This document shows, piece after piece, positions 8,944 to 20,065 of a stretch of 37,620 bases of DNA. Below the pieces are notes generated by a model. The model had not been told where the DNA came from. It did no database searches and saw nothing but the letters and a program-made list of their open reading frames with translations. Every line of letters starts with the position of its first letter. Positions within the stretch are counted from its first letter, which is position 1. Both the position numbers and the translations under genes were made by a program. The DNA is from Mycoplasmoidaceae bacterium (lineage in GTDB: Bacteria; Bacillota_I; Bacilli_A; Mycoplasmatales; Mycoplasmoidaceae): NCBI GenBank assembly GCA_024407855.1, contig JAKSVQ010000005.1, positions 1 through 37,620 on the forward strand. Direction: 5' to 3'.

Positions 8944-9888
8944 TTATTTTTTTAATCTTGCATATGTTGCAATCATTGCAGCATTATCATTTGTGTATTT
9001 TAATGTTGGATAGAAAACTTTTGGTTTTTTGATTTGTGAAAGTTTCTTTCGCAATAACTTATTTGCAGAAACACCACCACCAACTAAGACCATCTTTGTG
9101 TCTTTATATTTGCTTAAATAATGTTCAAGTTTTCTTACCAAGTCATTAGTGATTCATTCTAAAGCAGAACTTCCAATTACTTTCACTGGAATTGTTTTCT
9201 TTTTCATTTTATATGTATTAATCATATTTAGTGCTGCAGTCTTAATTCCAGAAAAAGTAAATGGTGCATCAACTGGTTTGTTTGGTGCAAGTTCAATTAA
9301 CTTCTTTGAGGAATAAATATTATCAATAGATATTCCACCAGGATATGGCAATCCTAAATATCTACCAATCTTATCTAATGCTTCTCCGGCAGCATCATCA
9401 ATTGTTTCATTTAAATAAGTAAACTTATCAAATCCAGTTACACGAGCAATAAATGTATGACCACCAGAAACAACCAATGATAATATTGGAAATTTAAGTT
9501 GTTTAACATCATGATCAACAAAATAACTAAATGCATGACCCAACATATGATTTACTTTAATTGTTGGAACATTTAGTAATAAAGCTAATTGTTGTGCAAA
9601 AACCTTACCTACATGTAATGAACCAACTAATCCTGGTTCAGATGTATAAGCAACATAATCAACATCTTGTAATGAAATTTTTGCTTCTTTTAAAGCTTTA
9701 GCGCAAACTTTATCAATTTCATTACAATGACTGCGACTTGCTACTTCTGGAACAATACCACCATACTTTCTATGTTCAGCCATAGAAGTTGAAGTAACAT
9801 TAGCTAATATCTTATTACCTTTAATAATAGCAATTGAAGTATCATCACAACTACTTTCAATGGCTAGTATAATTTCTTGCTTAGCCAT
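8944..9888 (-). CDS. tsaD: tRNA threonylcarbamoyladenosine (t6A37) synthase subunit TsaD
   Basis: A 314-residue ASKHA-fold enzyme that transfers threonylcarbamoyl from TC-AMP to A37 of ANN-decoding tRNAs, working with TsaB/TsaE. Visible marks are 'AIESSCDDTS' (9-18), the metal-binding HMLGH (His114, His118), 'LSLVVSGGHT', 'YPGGISID' and the C-terminal 'LVGGGVSANKLLR' and 'TNDNAAMIA'. One in-frame TGA encodes Trp. The ATG at 9888 overlaps the potD stop by one base, so it ends the long pot operon through translational coupling. The length is slightly below the bacterial average. Confidence 0.95.
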
Positions 9889-11264
9889 TATAAGTTACCT
9901 CGAGTTTCAAGTCAAGCTCAGTGAGTATTAGAATTTTCTAATGCAGAAATTGGTCGACCAAATAATGAATTTACATTATCTGCTGGGAAAGCAATTAAAG
10001 ATGTCATTAATTCTCTTGTCTTGTCGTCACCTTCTCAATATTCAGAACTTGGTTGACTAACAAATTGATAAATGTTCTTTAATAATGGAATATAGCTAAC
10101 TGTATCTCAGTTTTGCATTGACCAATATTTATATCGTTTTTCTCTAATTGAATATGGGTCATCTACTTGTTCAAGTAATTGTGATTCTTGTGTTACTTCA
10201 TGTGCATCTAAACAAATGTCATAGATCATCTTATAAATACGATCTAGTTTATTAGTGTTATCTTTATTTTTATTGTTTATAACAATGAAGTCAATTTCAT
10301 CTAGTGAAGCACCAGATGGTTTTATAGTGTGCATTTCATCACCAGTATATGGGTCATATTCCCCAGCACCTTGCGAAGCATATAAAGCATCACCAGATCA
10401 AGATAGTGCTGCATTGTAGCCATGAACGCTGTGATCGGCTAACATTCTTGCAATTTGTCCTGAGTCAGTGCTTAATCGATATCAATTACTTTGAGCTTTT
10501 GATGTTAAAGCTGTAAATGTTTCCTTTAAATCATCGATTGATGAATTTTTTGGCATTTCGTTTGTTCATTTTGATGGATCATCATAATTTGCTTCAATAG
10601 TTTCAATTATTCTTGACATATCATACAAAGACTTAGAATCGTCAAGCATACCAGTCCTTCCACCGAATCTTTCGCCATATTTGCATTGTGGACTAATTGT
10701 ATAGAAGATATCTGCTCAATTTGGGTTACGTCCAGTTATTTTTTCATGTTCACCAACTGCACTATAGAAATCTAATTTCTCACCTTTATACATAAAGACA
10801 AAAGATTGTGCAAAATATGGAACACCATAATTTAATACATCAAATGTATCATCTTTTAAGTATTCTCTAAAAGAATCGTTCATTTGATCAATCGCATTTA
10901 ATGCTTCCGGTGCATATAGGTCTCTAGGATTAGTTAATCCTGGGATGATTTGCTGTCAATCAATCTTTTCTAATCAGCCGCGTTGATAAAGTTTAACTAA
11001 TTCATAACCACATGGAACTGCAACATCATATGTATCTTTAAATTTAGTTTCAATCATTTCTGAAACAGTAAATCATTGAAATTGAACATCATATTCACCT
11101 TCAAGATAATTCATTAAGCTATTATCCATGTAACTTTCAAAGTTAGCAAATTGAATTGTGTTACTTGGACTACAACTTGTTAATGAAGTGAAAGCAAAAG
11201 GTGTTGTGCATAACACAACCGAACTAAATGCTATAGGGAATTTTTTATTTAAGAAGCTTTTCAT
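9888..11264 (-). CDS. potD: Spermidine/putrescine ABC transporter substrate-binding lipoprotein
   Basis: A 458-residue surface lipoprotein. The signal peptide (residues 1-30) ends in the lipobox-like LTSC with Cys31 as the lipid site. The remainder reads as a periplasmic-binding-type fold, with 'NFESYMDNSLMNYLEGEYDV' near the start as in PotD/PotF. It is longer than E. coli PotD (348) because of inserts typical of mollicute forms. Its start lies inside the potC end (20-base overlap). The polyamine assignment rests on operon order (potABCD) and the N-terminal pattern. Several TGA codons encode Trp. Confidence 0.85.
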
Positions 11265-12129
11265 AAATTCCCTTCTTTCACTTGATGTTAGCTTTTTTAC
11301 TCTTTCTAACTTTTACAATTGAAACGATAATAACAACGATTGCTGTAACAATTACAAGTAAAGCACCAAATGTAACAACTCAAGCTTTAATACCTTTTCT
11401 AGTTGTATAAATGGCTGTAGAAATAGTTTGTGTTGAACCATTAATTAGACTAGTAATGATGAAATCATCCAAGCTCATAGCAAGGACAATGGCAGCAGCA
11501 GATAATAATGCCGGAGCTAAATATGGTAAAACAACCTTAAAGAATGTTTTAGCTCGTGAATAACCAAGGTCATAACTTGCTCAAATTAAGTTTCTTGGCA
11601 TCTTTTGCATCTTAGGGAAAATGGCAACAATCGCATATGGTGTACAGAAACTAATGTGAGCCAAACAAACCGTGAACAAACCAAAGTTTAAACCTAATGG
11701 TAGTACAGTAGAAGTAAATAATAATGCTAATGAAATAGCAGTAATTGGTTCGGGAATAGCAATTGAAACCTTACTAGCACCCATAATAGTGTTAACATAT
11801 TTGTTCTTGCTATTTCATATACCAAAACATGTGATTACTGCAATAATCAATGAAATTGGTACAACAATTACCGAAATGATTACTGAGTTTAATAATGCAT
11901 TCAAGAAATCATTATTCTTAAACAACTCAATATAGTTAATGATGTCAGGAACTCCAAAGTTCAAAACAATGTTTCCACGGTCAGTTTGACCATTGAAACT
12001 TAATAAGACAATAATAATTAATGGAATATAGATGACTGCTAAAATTAGGAAGATATAGAATCTTCGAATAAATCAACCAAATCTTCTTTTTGCTCCAATG
12101 TGTTTAGGAGGTCGATTTGCTAATTTCAT
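11245..12129 (-). CDS. potC: Polyamine ABC transporter permease PotC
   Basis: A 294-residue inner-membrane permease with about six helices. The first helix follows a basic cytosolic N-terminus (MKLANRPPKHIGAKRR). The ABC-permease EAA-type loop reads 'ASYDLGYSRAKTFFKVVLPYLAP' (around residues 183-205), which docks on PotA. The start overlaps the potB stop by one base (TAATG), and its stop lies 20 bases inside potD. It pairs with PotB to form the transmembrane channel. Confidence 0.93.
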
Positions 12130-13001
12130 TATTTAACCCTCCTATGTCTTAATTTAAATAGTTTTGGCATGAAAGCAATAATTAAATAAAGGGCTAGAAC
12201 AAAGATACTAACAACTAATGATAAAGAACTACTACGTGCTAAAGCAATATCACTAATTAGTCCTTCTTCACCTTCTTGCACAATAATGTCACCAATTGTG
12301 GCATTATTTGTTGCATTGTTTAAGAATTGTGGAACTGCAACCGTTGTTACGGCCGGTAAGAACACCATTGTTAGTCCAGCGTAAAAAGCTGTTTTAGAAT
12401 ATGGAATAATAATCTTAAAGAATGTTTTTACCATGTTTTGACCTAAGTCTTGACTGGCAAAAACTAAGTTTTTAGGCATATCATCTAAAACGTTGTAAAT
12501 AGGTAAAATCATGAATGGTATGTAAATGTAAACCAAACCAATAACTGTAAAGATGTGACCAAAAGTCGAATTAGAATAACCGGCACAAACATCCATAAAT
12601 GTTTTTAAACCAATTAGTTTGATTAACATGCTTGATCAAATTGGTGCAGTAATCAATACAACTAAAACAGCTTTAAAACTCTTTGATCGGTTAAAAGCCA
12701 TCATATAAGCAAATGGATAACCTAATAATGTACAAATAGCTGTTGCAGCTAAAGCTAGACCGATTGATAAACCAATCTTACCCAACACAAAGCTATTCAT
12801 AATAGTTCAGTTTAGTTCAACACCACCTGAATCTGTTGGTAAGAATGATTTCACTATCACCATAATCAATGGAGCTACAAATAATAGTAGTGACATTAAT
12901 ATAAAAGGTAAAACCAACAAGACCTTTTTATTAAATCTTGTTTTTGGTTTTAACACTTTTAAATTAACCCTTCGGTTATGAGAGATAATGTCAGTTACCA
13001 T
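12129..13001 (-). CDS. potB: Polyamine ABC transporter permease PotB
   Basis: A 290-residue membrane permease. After a basic N-terminus the first helix is around residues 27-50. The EAA loop reads 'ASQDLGQNMVKTFFKIIIPYSK' (around 183-204). It is similar in size and layout to PotC, its channel partner. The ATG at 13001 overlaps the potA stop by one base and has an AGAGAG site. A TGA-encoded Trp falls at two conserved positions. Confidence 0.92.
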
Positions 13002-14623
13002 TATTTATCTCTCTTTCTTGGCATAATTGGACTTGCAACCTTAAAGTCTCATCTAATACCAATTTTGTCATTTAATTTTAAATGATTATTAGTATGTAAG
13101 ACTATTTCAGTTTTATCTTTAGCTACACATTTAACTTCATACATTGTTCCTTTATAAAGGATCGATGTTACTTTCATTAACATGAATGCATGGTTTGGAT
13201 TACAAATTTCCACATCTTCTGGACGAACAAGTAATTTGAAATCAGAATTTCTCTTCATGCTCATTTCAAGTTCTTTGTTTGTTATTGGATATTTCAATAC
13301 ACGGTCAGCAATTCTAACTTTACCATTACCTAAATATGTAACATCAACAAAGTTGGCTTGTCCAATAAAGTTAGCAACTCATTGGTTTGCTGGGTGCTCA
13401 TAGATATTTCTTGGTGAACCAAATTGTTCAATCTTACCCTTAGACATAACAATAATTTGGTCAGATAATCTCAAAGCTTCTTCTTGATCATGTGTAACAA
13501 GAATAAAGTTAATCTTTAATTCATTGTGAATACGTTTTAACTCTTCTTGCATTTTTTTACGAACTTTTGCATCAAGAGCTGAAAGTGGTTCATCAAGTAA
13601 TAGAATTTCTGGTTTAACAACGATCGCTCTTGCTAAAGCAACTCTTTGTTGCATACCACCCGATAAATCTTTAGGGTATTTGTTTTCGGCGCCTTCAAGA
13701 CCAACTAATTCAATTGCTTCTCTTGCTTTTTCATCAATTTCTTTTTTAGTTAATGGTCTTGTAGTATTTTGCTTCTCAAATTGTTCTACCATTTTTTGTG
13801 GGTAGTTTTCTCAATATGAGATTCATTGGTCAGCATCGTTATATTTTTCAATTAATCGATCAACCTTTTTGTCAATTGGTTGTTTATATGTATATAAACG
13901 AATTAAATTCAATGCTTTCTTTTCGGTACTTGACATTCCCTTAGTATCAAATTTAATATATTGATGAATACCAAATGCAGATTTAATTCTGTTTCTTAAA
14001 ATTTTTCTTTGATTCTTACCACTTAATTTAAAACCATCAAAGTTTGGATCCTTCTTTGCCATTTGACGTTCATAATAATAGATTTGCGTTTGGAACTGAT
14101 CAAAACGCATATCTTGAATCTTAAATAATTCTTCATTCTTTGAATATGCTAGTTTAGCTTTAATGATTTCTTTATCTAACTTAACTTGATCTTTTTTTAT
14201 TTCTTCGATTTGTTTTGTTGCTTTAGCAATGGCAGATTTCTTAATTTTTGCAAGTTGTCTTTCAATCTTAGCTGGAACATTATCAAGTTGTGTTCGCATG
14301 ATTTTTAAACCATAACAAATATTTTCGTAGATTGTCATGTTAGGAAATAAAGCATAGTCTTGGAAAACTGTTGCTGTTGGTCGCATATGAATTGGTAAAT
14401 CTTTAATATCAATTCCATTTACGATAATTTTTCCTTGAGTTGGCATTTCAAAACCAGCCAACATTTTTAAAATTGTTGTCTTACCACATCCAGATGGTCC
14501 AAGAATGGTAACAAATTTGCCTTTATCAATATTAACATTGATATTGCTACAAGCAAGATATCCATCATCATATCGCTTTGCGATTTGCTGTAATTGTATA
14601 AAAGAGGAGTTATTAGTTGCCAT
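13001..14623 (-). CDS. potA: Polyamine ABC transporter ATPase PotA with large internal insert
   Basis: A 540-residue ATPase that powers polyamine uptake. Walker A is GPSGCGKT (42-49), the Q-loop FQDYALF (87-93), the signature LSGGMQQR (320-327), Walker B ILLLDEP (~341-347) and the H-loop His378. The C-terminal TOBE-like domain includes '[10 protein letters not shown]'. Between Q-loop and signature sits a ~185-residue Lys-rich, partly coiled insert (about 112-295). Comparable inserts are known in Mycoplasma PotA proteins, and ordinary PotA has ~370 residues. It starts 2 bases past the stop of the tandem HAD gene. Confidence 0.95.
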
Positions 14624-14625
14624 AA

Positions 14626-16347
14626 TTATTTCTTTGCAACTCCTTTCTTTAATACCTTTTGATCTATAACTGTTGCCGCAAAGTTTGCGACAGAAACATT
14701 TCTAATAACATGCTTTGCAACTTTTTTAACTTGTGCAGAAGCATAACCTGGAACATATGAATGTTTTGTTAATTTAAGTGCTTCAATATCATTTTGACTA
14801 TCACCTAAAACAAGTATTTGATTTAAATTAACACCAATAACTTTGCAAAGTTTTTTGGCAGCAAAACCTTTGTTGATACCTTTTCTATTAATCTCACAGT
14901 TAACATCTGATGATAAACAAACTTCAAGGTTAGGGAACATTTTCTTTAGTTCAGCACAACCTTTATTTGCATCTTTACCATTTGCAAATTTAACAACAAA
15001 CTTATAACAAATGATATCATTTGGATATTCAGTTACATAAACTGGTTTTTCATTTGCTCATGGATCGTATTGGTCTTCAAATCCAGTTTTCTTAAAGTTA
15101 AATGGTTTTCAAAAGTTTGGGTTATAGAAAATTAAATCTGCAGAGTGATGATAAATAATAAAACCTAATTTTCCATCAGCTTTCTTAGCAAAATTTACTA
15201 GAATCTTGAAAATCTTTCTAGCATCAGCATCATCAATTGGTGATTGTGAAATATATTTCTTTGTATAGATATCGTAAATGGTTGCACCATTGTTGCCAAT
15301 AACATAAATGTTAGTCTTTGGATTTAATTCCATTGATTTAACAATTTTAATTTCATCATGGATTGCACGACCACTAGCAATAGCAATTGGAATTAAATGG
15401 TTAGTACATTGCTGCAAAGCCATTTTTGTTTGGTTTGAGAACAATTTTGTTTTAGCATCTAGAAGTGTTCCGTCTAAGTCACTAAATATTAATTTGTAAG
15501 CTTGTGGGTTAACTTGTTTGATAACATATGTGTCAATTGCTTCCTTAACACCTTTTGATTTGTGATCAACAACTTCACTACAGTGAGCTAGAAGATTTGG
15601 GTTTCTAGGACTAATACCAATCGCAACTGCGGAGTTTTTAAAAGCAGATAAGTCATTAAACGAATCGCCCATTGAAATAATTTCACTTTTTTCAATGTGG
15701 TATTTTGATGCAAAGTAATTAATAGCATAACCCTTATTAGTTCCAAAGGGAGTAATTTCAATTAGTCGAGGTGATGAATGTGAAACAGTTACAGCTTGAT
15801 GTAAATTATTGTTAATTAAATCACGATAGATTTTTGCAATAACACTTTTTCTGGTTGATAAGATATCAATCTTAAATGAAGTTAAATCACTTGTATCTTT
15901 TACTTTTTTTAAGTGTGCTAAATGATATCCAATCTTAATTAAAGAATTCATTGGATAAACATACAAAGTTTGATTCTTCATTCCTTTTGGTGTGGCAAAT
16001 CATGTATATGCTCCACGATGTTTCTTTACAATCTCAAAAATCATCTTGCAATATTCATGACTGATCTTTCTAATTAAAACTTCACCATCATTGAAGTCAT
16101 GAATGTAAGCACCATTTCAGCATGAAAGTAATCGGATTCGATTCTTACCAACATGATTTATTCTTTTAATTGTTTTAACAATTGCCCATGGTGCACGACC
16201 AGTATTAATAAATGGCATACCACCAGCATCCATGTATCTTTGAACAGCGACACAATCAGCTGTTTTTGCTCGTCTTAAAACTGGAGAAAGCAATGTTCCA
16301 TCCAAATCAAGAGACAACAATTTGTAAGACGTTTTTTTGTTATTCAT
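14626..16347 (-). CDS. Tandem fusion of two Cof-type HAD phosphatases
   Basis: A 573-residue protein made of two complete HAD-IIB (Cof/YidA-like) units in one reading frame. Unit 1 has the DxDGT nucleophile motif at Asp14/Asp16 (LDLDGTLLS) and the late acidic motif GDSFND at 227-232. Unit 2 has SDLDGTLLD at Asp290/Asp292 and GDSQND at 515-520. Both therefore keep the catalytic residues. The family removes phosphate from sugar phosphates, flavins or nucleotides. The frame is open only if TGA is Trp. It is the first gene of the pot operon, 2 bases ahead of potA. The substrate is unknown. Confidence 0.88.
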
Positions 16348-16362
16348 TTTCTTATTTTTGTC

Positions 16363-16387
16363 TAATTGAAAATATTATTTTCAATTA
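16363..16387. promoter_or_regulatory. 25-bp perfect palindrome upstream of the HAD-pot operon
   Basis: Two 12-base arms (TAATTGAAAATA and its complement) flank a single central base, 16 bases before the operon start at 16347. It may be an operator for the pot operon, or a hairpin in its leader. No protein is known for it. Confidence 0.45.
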
Positions 16388-16438
16388 AATAATATCAAAA
16401 AAACAAAAATATTTAAATTTATTTAATATATTTTATAA

Positions 16439-16465
16439 TTAGCAATATAAAAGCATATGTGCTAA
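16439..16465 (+). promoter_or_regulatory. Degenerate CIRCE element before hrcA
   Basis: TTAGCA (16439-16444) and TGCTAA (16460-16465) are separated by exactly 15 bases, as in the CIRCE consensus TTAGCACTC-N9-GAGTGCTAA. The inner three bases of each 9-base arm deviate (ATA and ATG in place of CTC and GAG). Its position 11 bases before the hrcA start fits autoregulation by the HrcA heat-shock repressor. Confidence 0.65.
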
Positions 16466-16476
16466 CAGGTAAAATT

Positions 16477-17499
16477 ATGAAAAATATTAAGCTGACAGAT
16501 AGACAAATTAAGTTACTAAAAATAATTGTAGAACAATACATAAATGAGGCTACTCCAATTTCAAGTAAGGAAGTAATTCATGACTTTTTTAAAGATTTAT
16601 CTAGTGCTACAATACGTAACGAAATGGCATATCTTGAAAAGGTTGGTTTAATTGAAAAAACTCATACATCTTCTGGTAGAGTTCCTACTAGTTTAGGCTA
16701 TGAATATTATCGTCAAGAAATATTGCAACCATCTTTAACAGCTGATTTAAAAAGGAAACTTACTAAAATTTTTGCAAAACGTTTAACATCAATTGAAACA
16801 ATCATTGATGAATCAATGGCTGTTATTAATGAAACATTACATTTGCCTTCAATTGTTACAACTGGTGAAATAAATGAAACATTAGTAAGAATTGATTTGA
16901 TTCCTGTTAATACAAACATGGCAATTATTATTGTTGTTACGTCTAGTGGTAACTTAACAAAAAACACAATTACATTCAATGAAGGCAAGGTATTGAATGA
17001 TATTGCAACGTGTGTTAGAATTTTCAATGACCGCTTAGTTGACACACCACTTGATCAAATACCAGCAAAAATTGACAGTTTAAAAGACATTATCAAAGAT
17101 AGCGTTGAAAACTATGAATTTATTTTGCAAGGATTAATTCAAAAAATCTTTGATATTAAACAACAATATCACACATCTGTTCATGGAACAAAATATTTAA
17201 CTACTCAACCTGAATTTAAAAATGATGTTGACAAATTAAACCAAGTTCTAGATTTACTTGATAAAACTAGTATCTGACAACAAATTGCTTATAGCCAATC
17301 TAAAACTGGTAAAACTACATTAATTACATCAGGTGAAAAAGTTGGAGCAAAAGAATTAGCAATTGCTACTGTTAATGTTAAGGGCAATGCTAACTCTCAC
17401 CAAATATCAGTTGTTGGACCTAGCCGTATGGATTATTCAAAGGTTCAAGGTATCTTAGACTTCTTAAAAGAAGAATTAGAAAAGAAATACAATGACTAA
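16477..17499 (+). CDS. hrcA: Heat-inducible transcription repressor HrcA
   Basis: A 340-residue repressor of chaperone genes. The N-terminal winged helix is clear: 'LTDRQIKLLKIIVEQYINEA', then 'SSATIRNEMAYLEKVGLIEK' and 'THTSSGRVPTSLGYEYY'. A GAF-like ligand domain and the end 'VVGPSRMDYSKVQGILDFL' complete the family layout. One TGA encodes Trp. The ATG at 16477 was chosen over the in-frame GTG at 16459, because the GTG lies inside the CIRCE element. The stop overlaps the next gene by 8 bases. Confidence 0.95.
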
Positions 17500-18121
17500 G
17501 GACGAAAAGAAATTTAAAAAGTATAAGTCTAAATACTCATTTATCTTCAATGATAAAATTCTTTCCGATTTGCTTAAACAACATTTTGATAATAAAGGTT
17601 GCTTTATTGTCTTCATTATTGCTTTATTAAATAATCAAATTGATTCTAAAAGAATTATGACTCAACTCAAAATTAATAAGGATGAATGATCTGAGTTGTT
17701 TTGTACATTATATAAAGATGAAAAAATCGTTGAACTTTATAGAAAATTAGAAATCAACCCAATTATCCCATTAGAACAAACAATTGAGTCATTTACTTGT
17801 TTTAATAGTTTTATTAATAACTTTATTGATTTCTTAAAGAAACATGAATTAAATCTTAATATCAATGAAGCTAGTATTAAATCAATATTAAAAAATACTT
17901 TTGGTTATTTACTTTACAATACTGTTGAATGTAAAATACCATATTCTTTTGAACAAATGTTATTAGACCCAGAATATGAAACAAAATATCTTGTTATATT
18001 AAATAACACAAAATTATTTGCTAAAGCAAAACAAGAAATTGTTTCTAACTGTAAAGATAAAATAAATGAACTTATTGTTCTTTTATTAGGAATGAATAAA
18101 AAATTAAATAAGGATTTTTAA
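17492..18121 (+). CDS. Unknown protein coupled to hrcA
   Basis: A 209-residue protein that I do not recognise. It is rich in Lys, Asn, Ile and Leu, with no signal peptide, obvious membrane helix or catalytic motif; predicted mostly helical. One in-frame TGA at codon 67 encodes Trp. The ATG lies 8 bases inside the hrcA end, so the two are translated together. In many Firmicutes grpE follows hrcA, but nothing here resembles GrpE. It ends one base before the convergent fmt stop, with no clear terminator between. Confidence 0.72.
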
Positions 18122-19063
18122 TTATTTAAATACTTTTCCAACTTTAAATGGGTGATTACCATTTGTTATTTGACTAATTAACATTGGTTTTTTACCAGCC
18201 ATTTGAATAATTTCAAGTTGAATCGCACCTCTGCCACATGCAACCACAATTGCTTGTCTTGTTAATCTAACAATTGAACCAGGAATGCCATTAGCATAAA
18301 CATCGACTGGTATTGCTTTATGAATCTTAACTATTTGATCATCAAACGTTGAATAAGCGATTGGGACATTATATAGTCCTCTAATTTGTGCATCAATTTC
18401 AATATTAGATTTTTTCCAATCTATTTTTTCATCATCACGCGAAATGTTGTAACCAAAGGTTACTTTGCTTTCATCTTGAACAATAGATTTTAAATTACTA
18501 TCAAATAAAATTGAAAAATCTTTTGATATAACTTCACCAGCTAATACACATAGTTTGTCGTATAAAGACGCATATGTTTCTTGTGGATCAATACTAATAG
18601 GATATTGTTTAATAATATTTCCAGCATCCATCTTTTTATCCATATACATCAAAGAAAAACCTGTTGTTTTTTCTTGATTTATAATTGCTCATTGAATTGG
18701 AGCTCCACCACGTAATTTAGGTAGTAATGATGCATGTAAATTAACACATTTATATTTTGGAATTTCCAAAATGTTTGATGGGATAAATTGGCCAAAAGCA
18801 CAAGTAAAAATTAAATCTGGTTGAAGGGTTTTAATCTTATCAAAAAGGTTAGAAACCTTAGCGTCTTGTAAAACAAGAATATTGTGTTCTATCGCCAATT
18901 GTTTAACTGGAGAATAAACTATTTCCTTGTGTCGCCCAACAGGTTTGTCTGGTTGACACACAACTGCAACAACTTCAACATCAGGCTTTTCCAAAATAGC
19001 AGCCAAACAAACTGCTGCTATCTTTGGGGTACCCATAAAAATTACTTTATTTTTTATTGGCAT
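18122..19063 (-). CDS. fmt: Methionyl-tRNA formyltransferase
   Basis: A 313-residue enzyme that formylates initiator Met-tRNA with 10-formyl-THF. The N-terminal formyltransferase domain has 'IFMGTPKIAAVCL' and the catalytic set Asn108, His110 and Asp146 in 'VNLHASLLPKLRGGAPIQ' and 'KKMDAGNI'. The C-terminal OB-like tRNA-binding domain starts near residue 205. The start lies 17 bases inside the upstream membrane-protein gene, and the stop abuts the convergent hypothetical gene. PFL activity in this organism would supply formate, a possible source of the formyl group if formate-THF ligase is present elsewhere. Confidence 0.95.
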
Positions 19064-19712
19064 TTTTCTTTGCTCTCTTTTGCTTTCTTAGTAAACGTTT
19101 TTCTTGACGTTTCTTTTCAGCTGCTTTTTGTTTTGCAATACGTTTATCCATTGCTTCAGCTTTAGCTGCTTCGGCAATTCTTACTGGAGCAATTCATTCC
19201 ATTTCAGTATCGTAATCTAATTCTTTGTTAATAACGATTTTACGATCATAATCTTTCTTGTTAATCTTTGTATTAATTACTTCACACTCAAAACAACGAG
19301 GTGAATCTTTTTGTCCAGTTTTTGAATCTCTAGTTTGGAAAACAACAACAAATAAATCTCTTGCTTTTGGTGATGTTAGTTGCTTTTTACCTTGTGCTTT
19401 TAGATCTTTATTTAATTCTTTACGCTGTCATTTTCTAATTTTTAATTCAGCGTTTTTGTTTTTCTTGTATAAGAATGATCCATTAGGGTTAACTACGTCA
19501 ACATGGTCTCTTTTACAAACATAACTATCAAGAATTTCTTTTCCTTGTTCGTTGTTGTCTTTTAAAAATTGTTTAATTGTTTTTCAAACTTCATCTTTAT
19601 TTTTTCTAGAAGATAAAAAGGGGTTAGCTTCTTTATTTGCTTTTCTTTTCTTATATCAAGCAAAAATAGCTATACCAATGATAACAACTAATATCAATGG
19701 CATTAATTGCAT
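19047..19712 (-). CDS. Single-helix membrane protein with basic cytosolic tail
   Basis: A 221-residue protein that I do not recognise by name. An N-terminal helix (MQLMPLILVVIIGIAIFAWY, residues 1-20) is followed directly by KKRK, so the remainder should be cytosolic. The central ~120 residues are mixed charged with two Cys ('RCFECEV'). The last ~50 residues are a Lys/Arg/Ala-rich helix ('AEAAKAEAMDKRIAKQKAAE' and on). The ATG at 19712 has a perfect AGGAGG site and a minus-strand TATAAT at 19738-19743. Its end overlaps fmt. Such basic tails often touch RNA or ribosomes, but this is only a guess. Confidence 0.8.
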
Positions 19713-19737
19713 AATTAACCTCCTTTTTCGTTTTTAA

Positions 19738-19774
19738 ATTATATTTTATTTATATAAAAAATATGTATTATAAT
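19738..19774. promoter_or_regulatory. Divergent -10 boxes for the membrane-protein gene and rpsT
   Basis: Minus-strand TATAAT at 19738-19743 points to the gene starting at 19712; plus-strand TATAAT at 19769-19774 points to rpsT. No convincing -35 boxes were seen. Confidence 0.55.
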
Positions 19775-19804
19775 TATAAGACAAAAAAATAAGGATTTAT
19801 ACAC

Positions 19805-20065
19805 ATGGCAAATATTAAATCAAATATTAAAACAAAGAGACAATCTGATAAAAGACACGCTGCAAACCGTGTTGCATTATCTAACTTAAAGGATGATACA
19901 AAAAAAGTTAGATCAACTAAGGATGCAAAGGATTTAAGTCAACTTTATTCACGTGCTGACAGTTTAAGTCGTAAACATGTTATTCACAGAAACAAAGCTA
20001 ACAGAATTAAATCAAGAAACGCTAAAGCAGCAAACAAAACAGCAAAGAAAAATGAAACTAAATAA
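19805..20065 (+). CDS. rpsT: 30S ribosomal protein S20
   Basis: An 86-residue, strongly basic, helical ribosomal protein that binds 16S rRNA. The start MANIKSNIKTKRQSDKRHAA and the end 'HRNKANRIKSRNAKAANKTA' are diagnostic for S20. The AAGGAT site lies 8 bases before ATG. A lipoprotein gene starts inside its last 14 bases. Confidence 0.96.
   Translation: MANIKSNIKTKRQSDKRHAANRVALSNLKDDTKKVRSTKDAKDLSQLYSRADSLSRKHVIHRNKANRIKSRNAKAANKTAKKNETK

Noticed and set aside
16459..16476. GTG at 16459 as hrcA start
   Set aside because: It lies inside the CIRCE element and lacks a ribosome site; ATG at 16477 matches the usual HrcA N-terminus.
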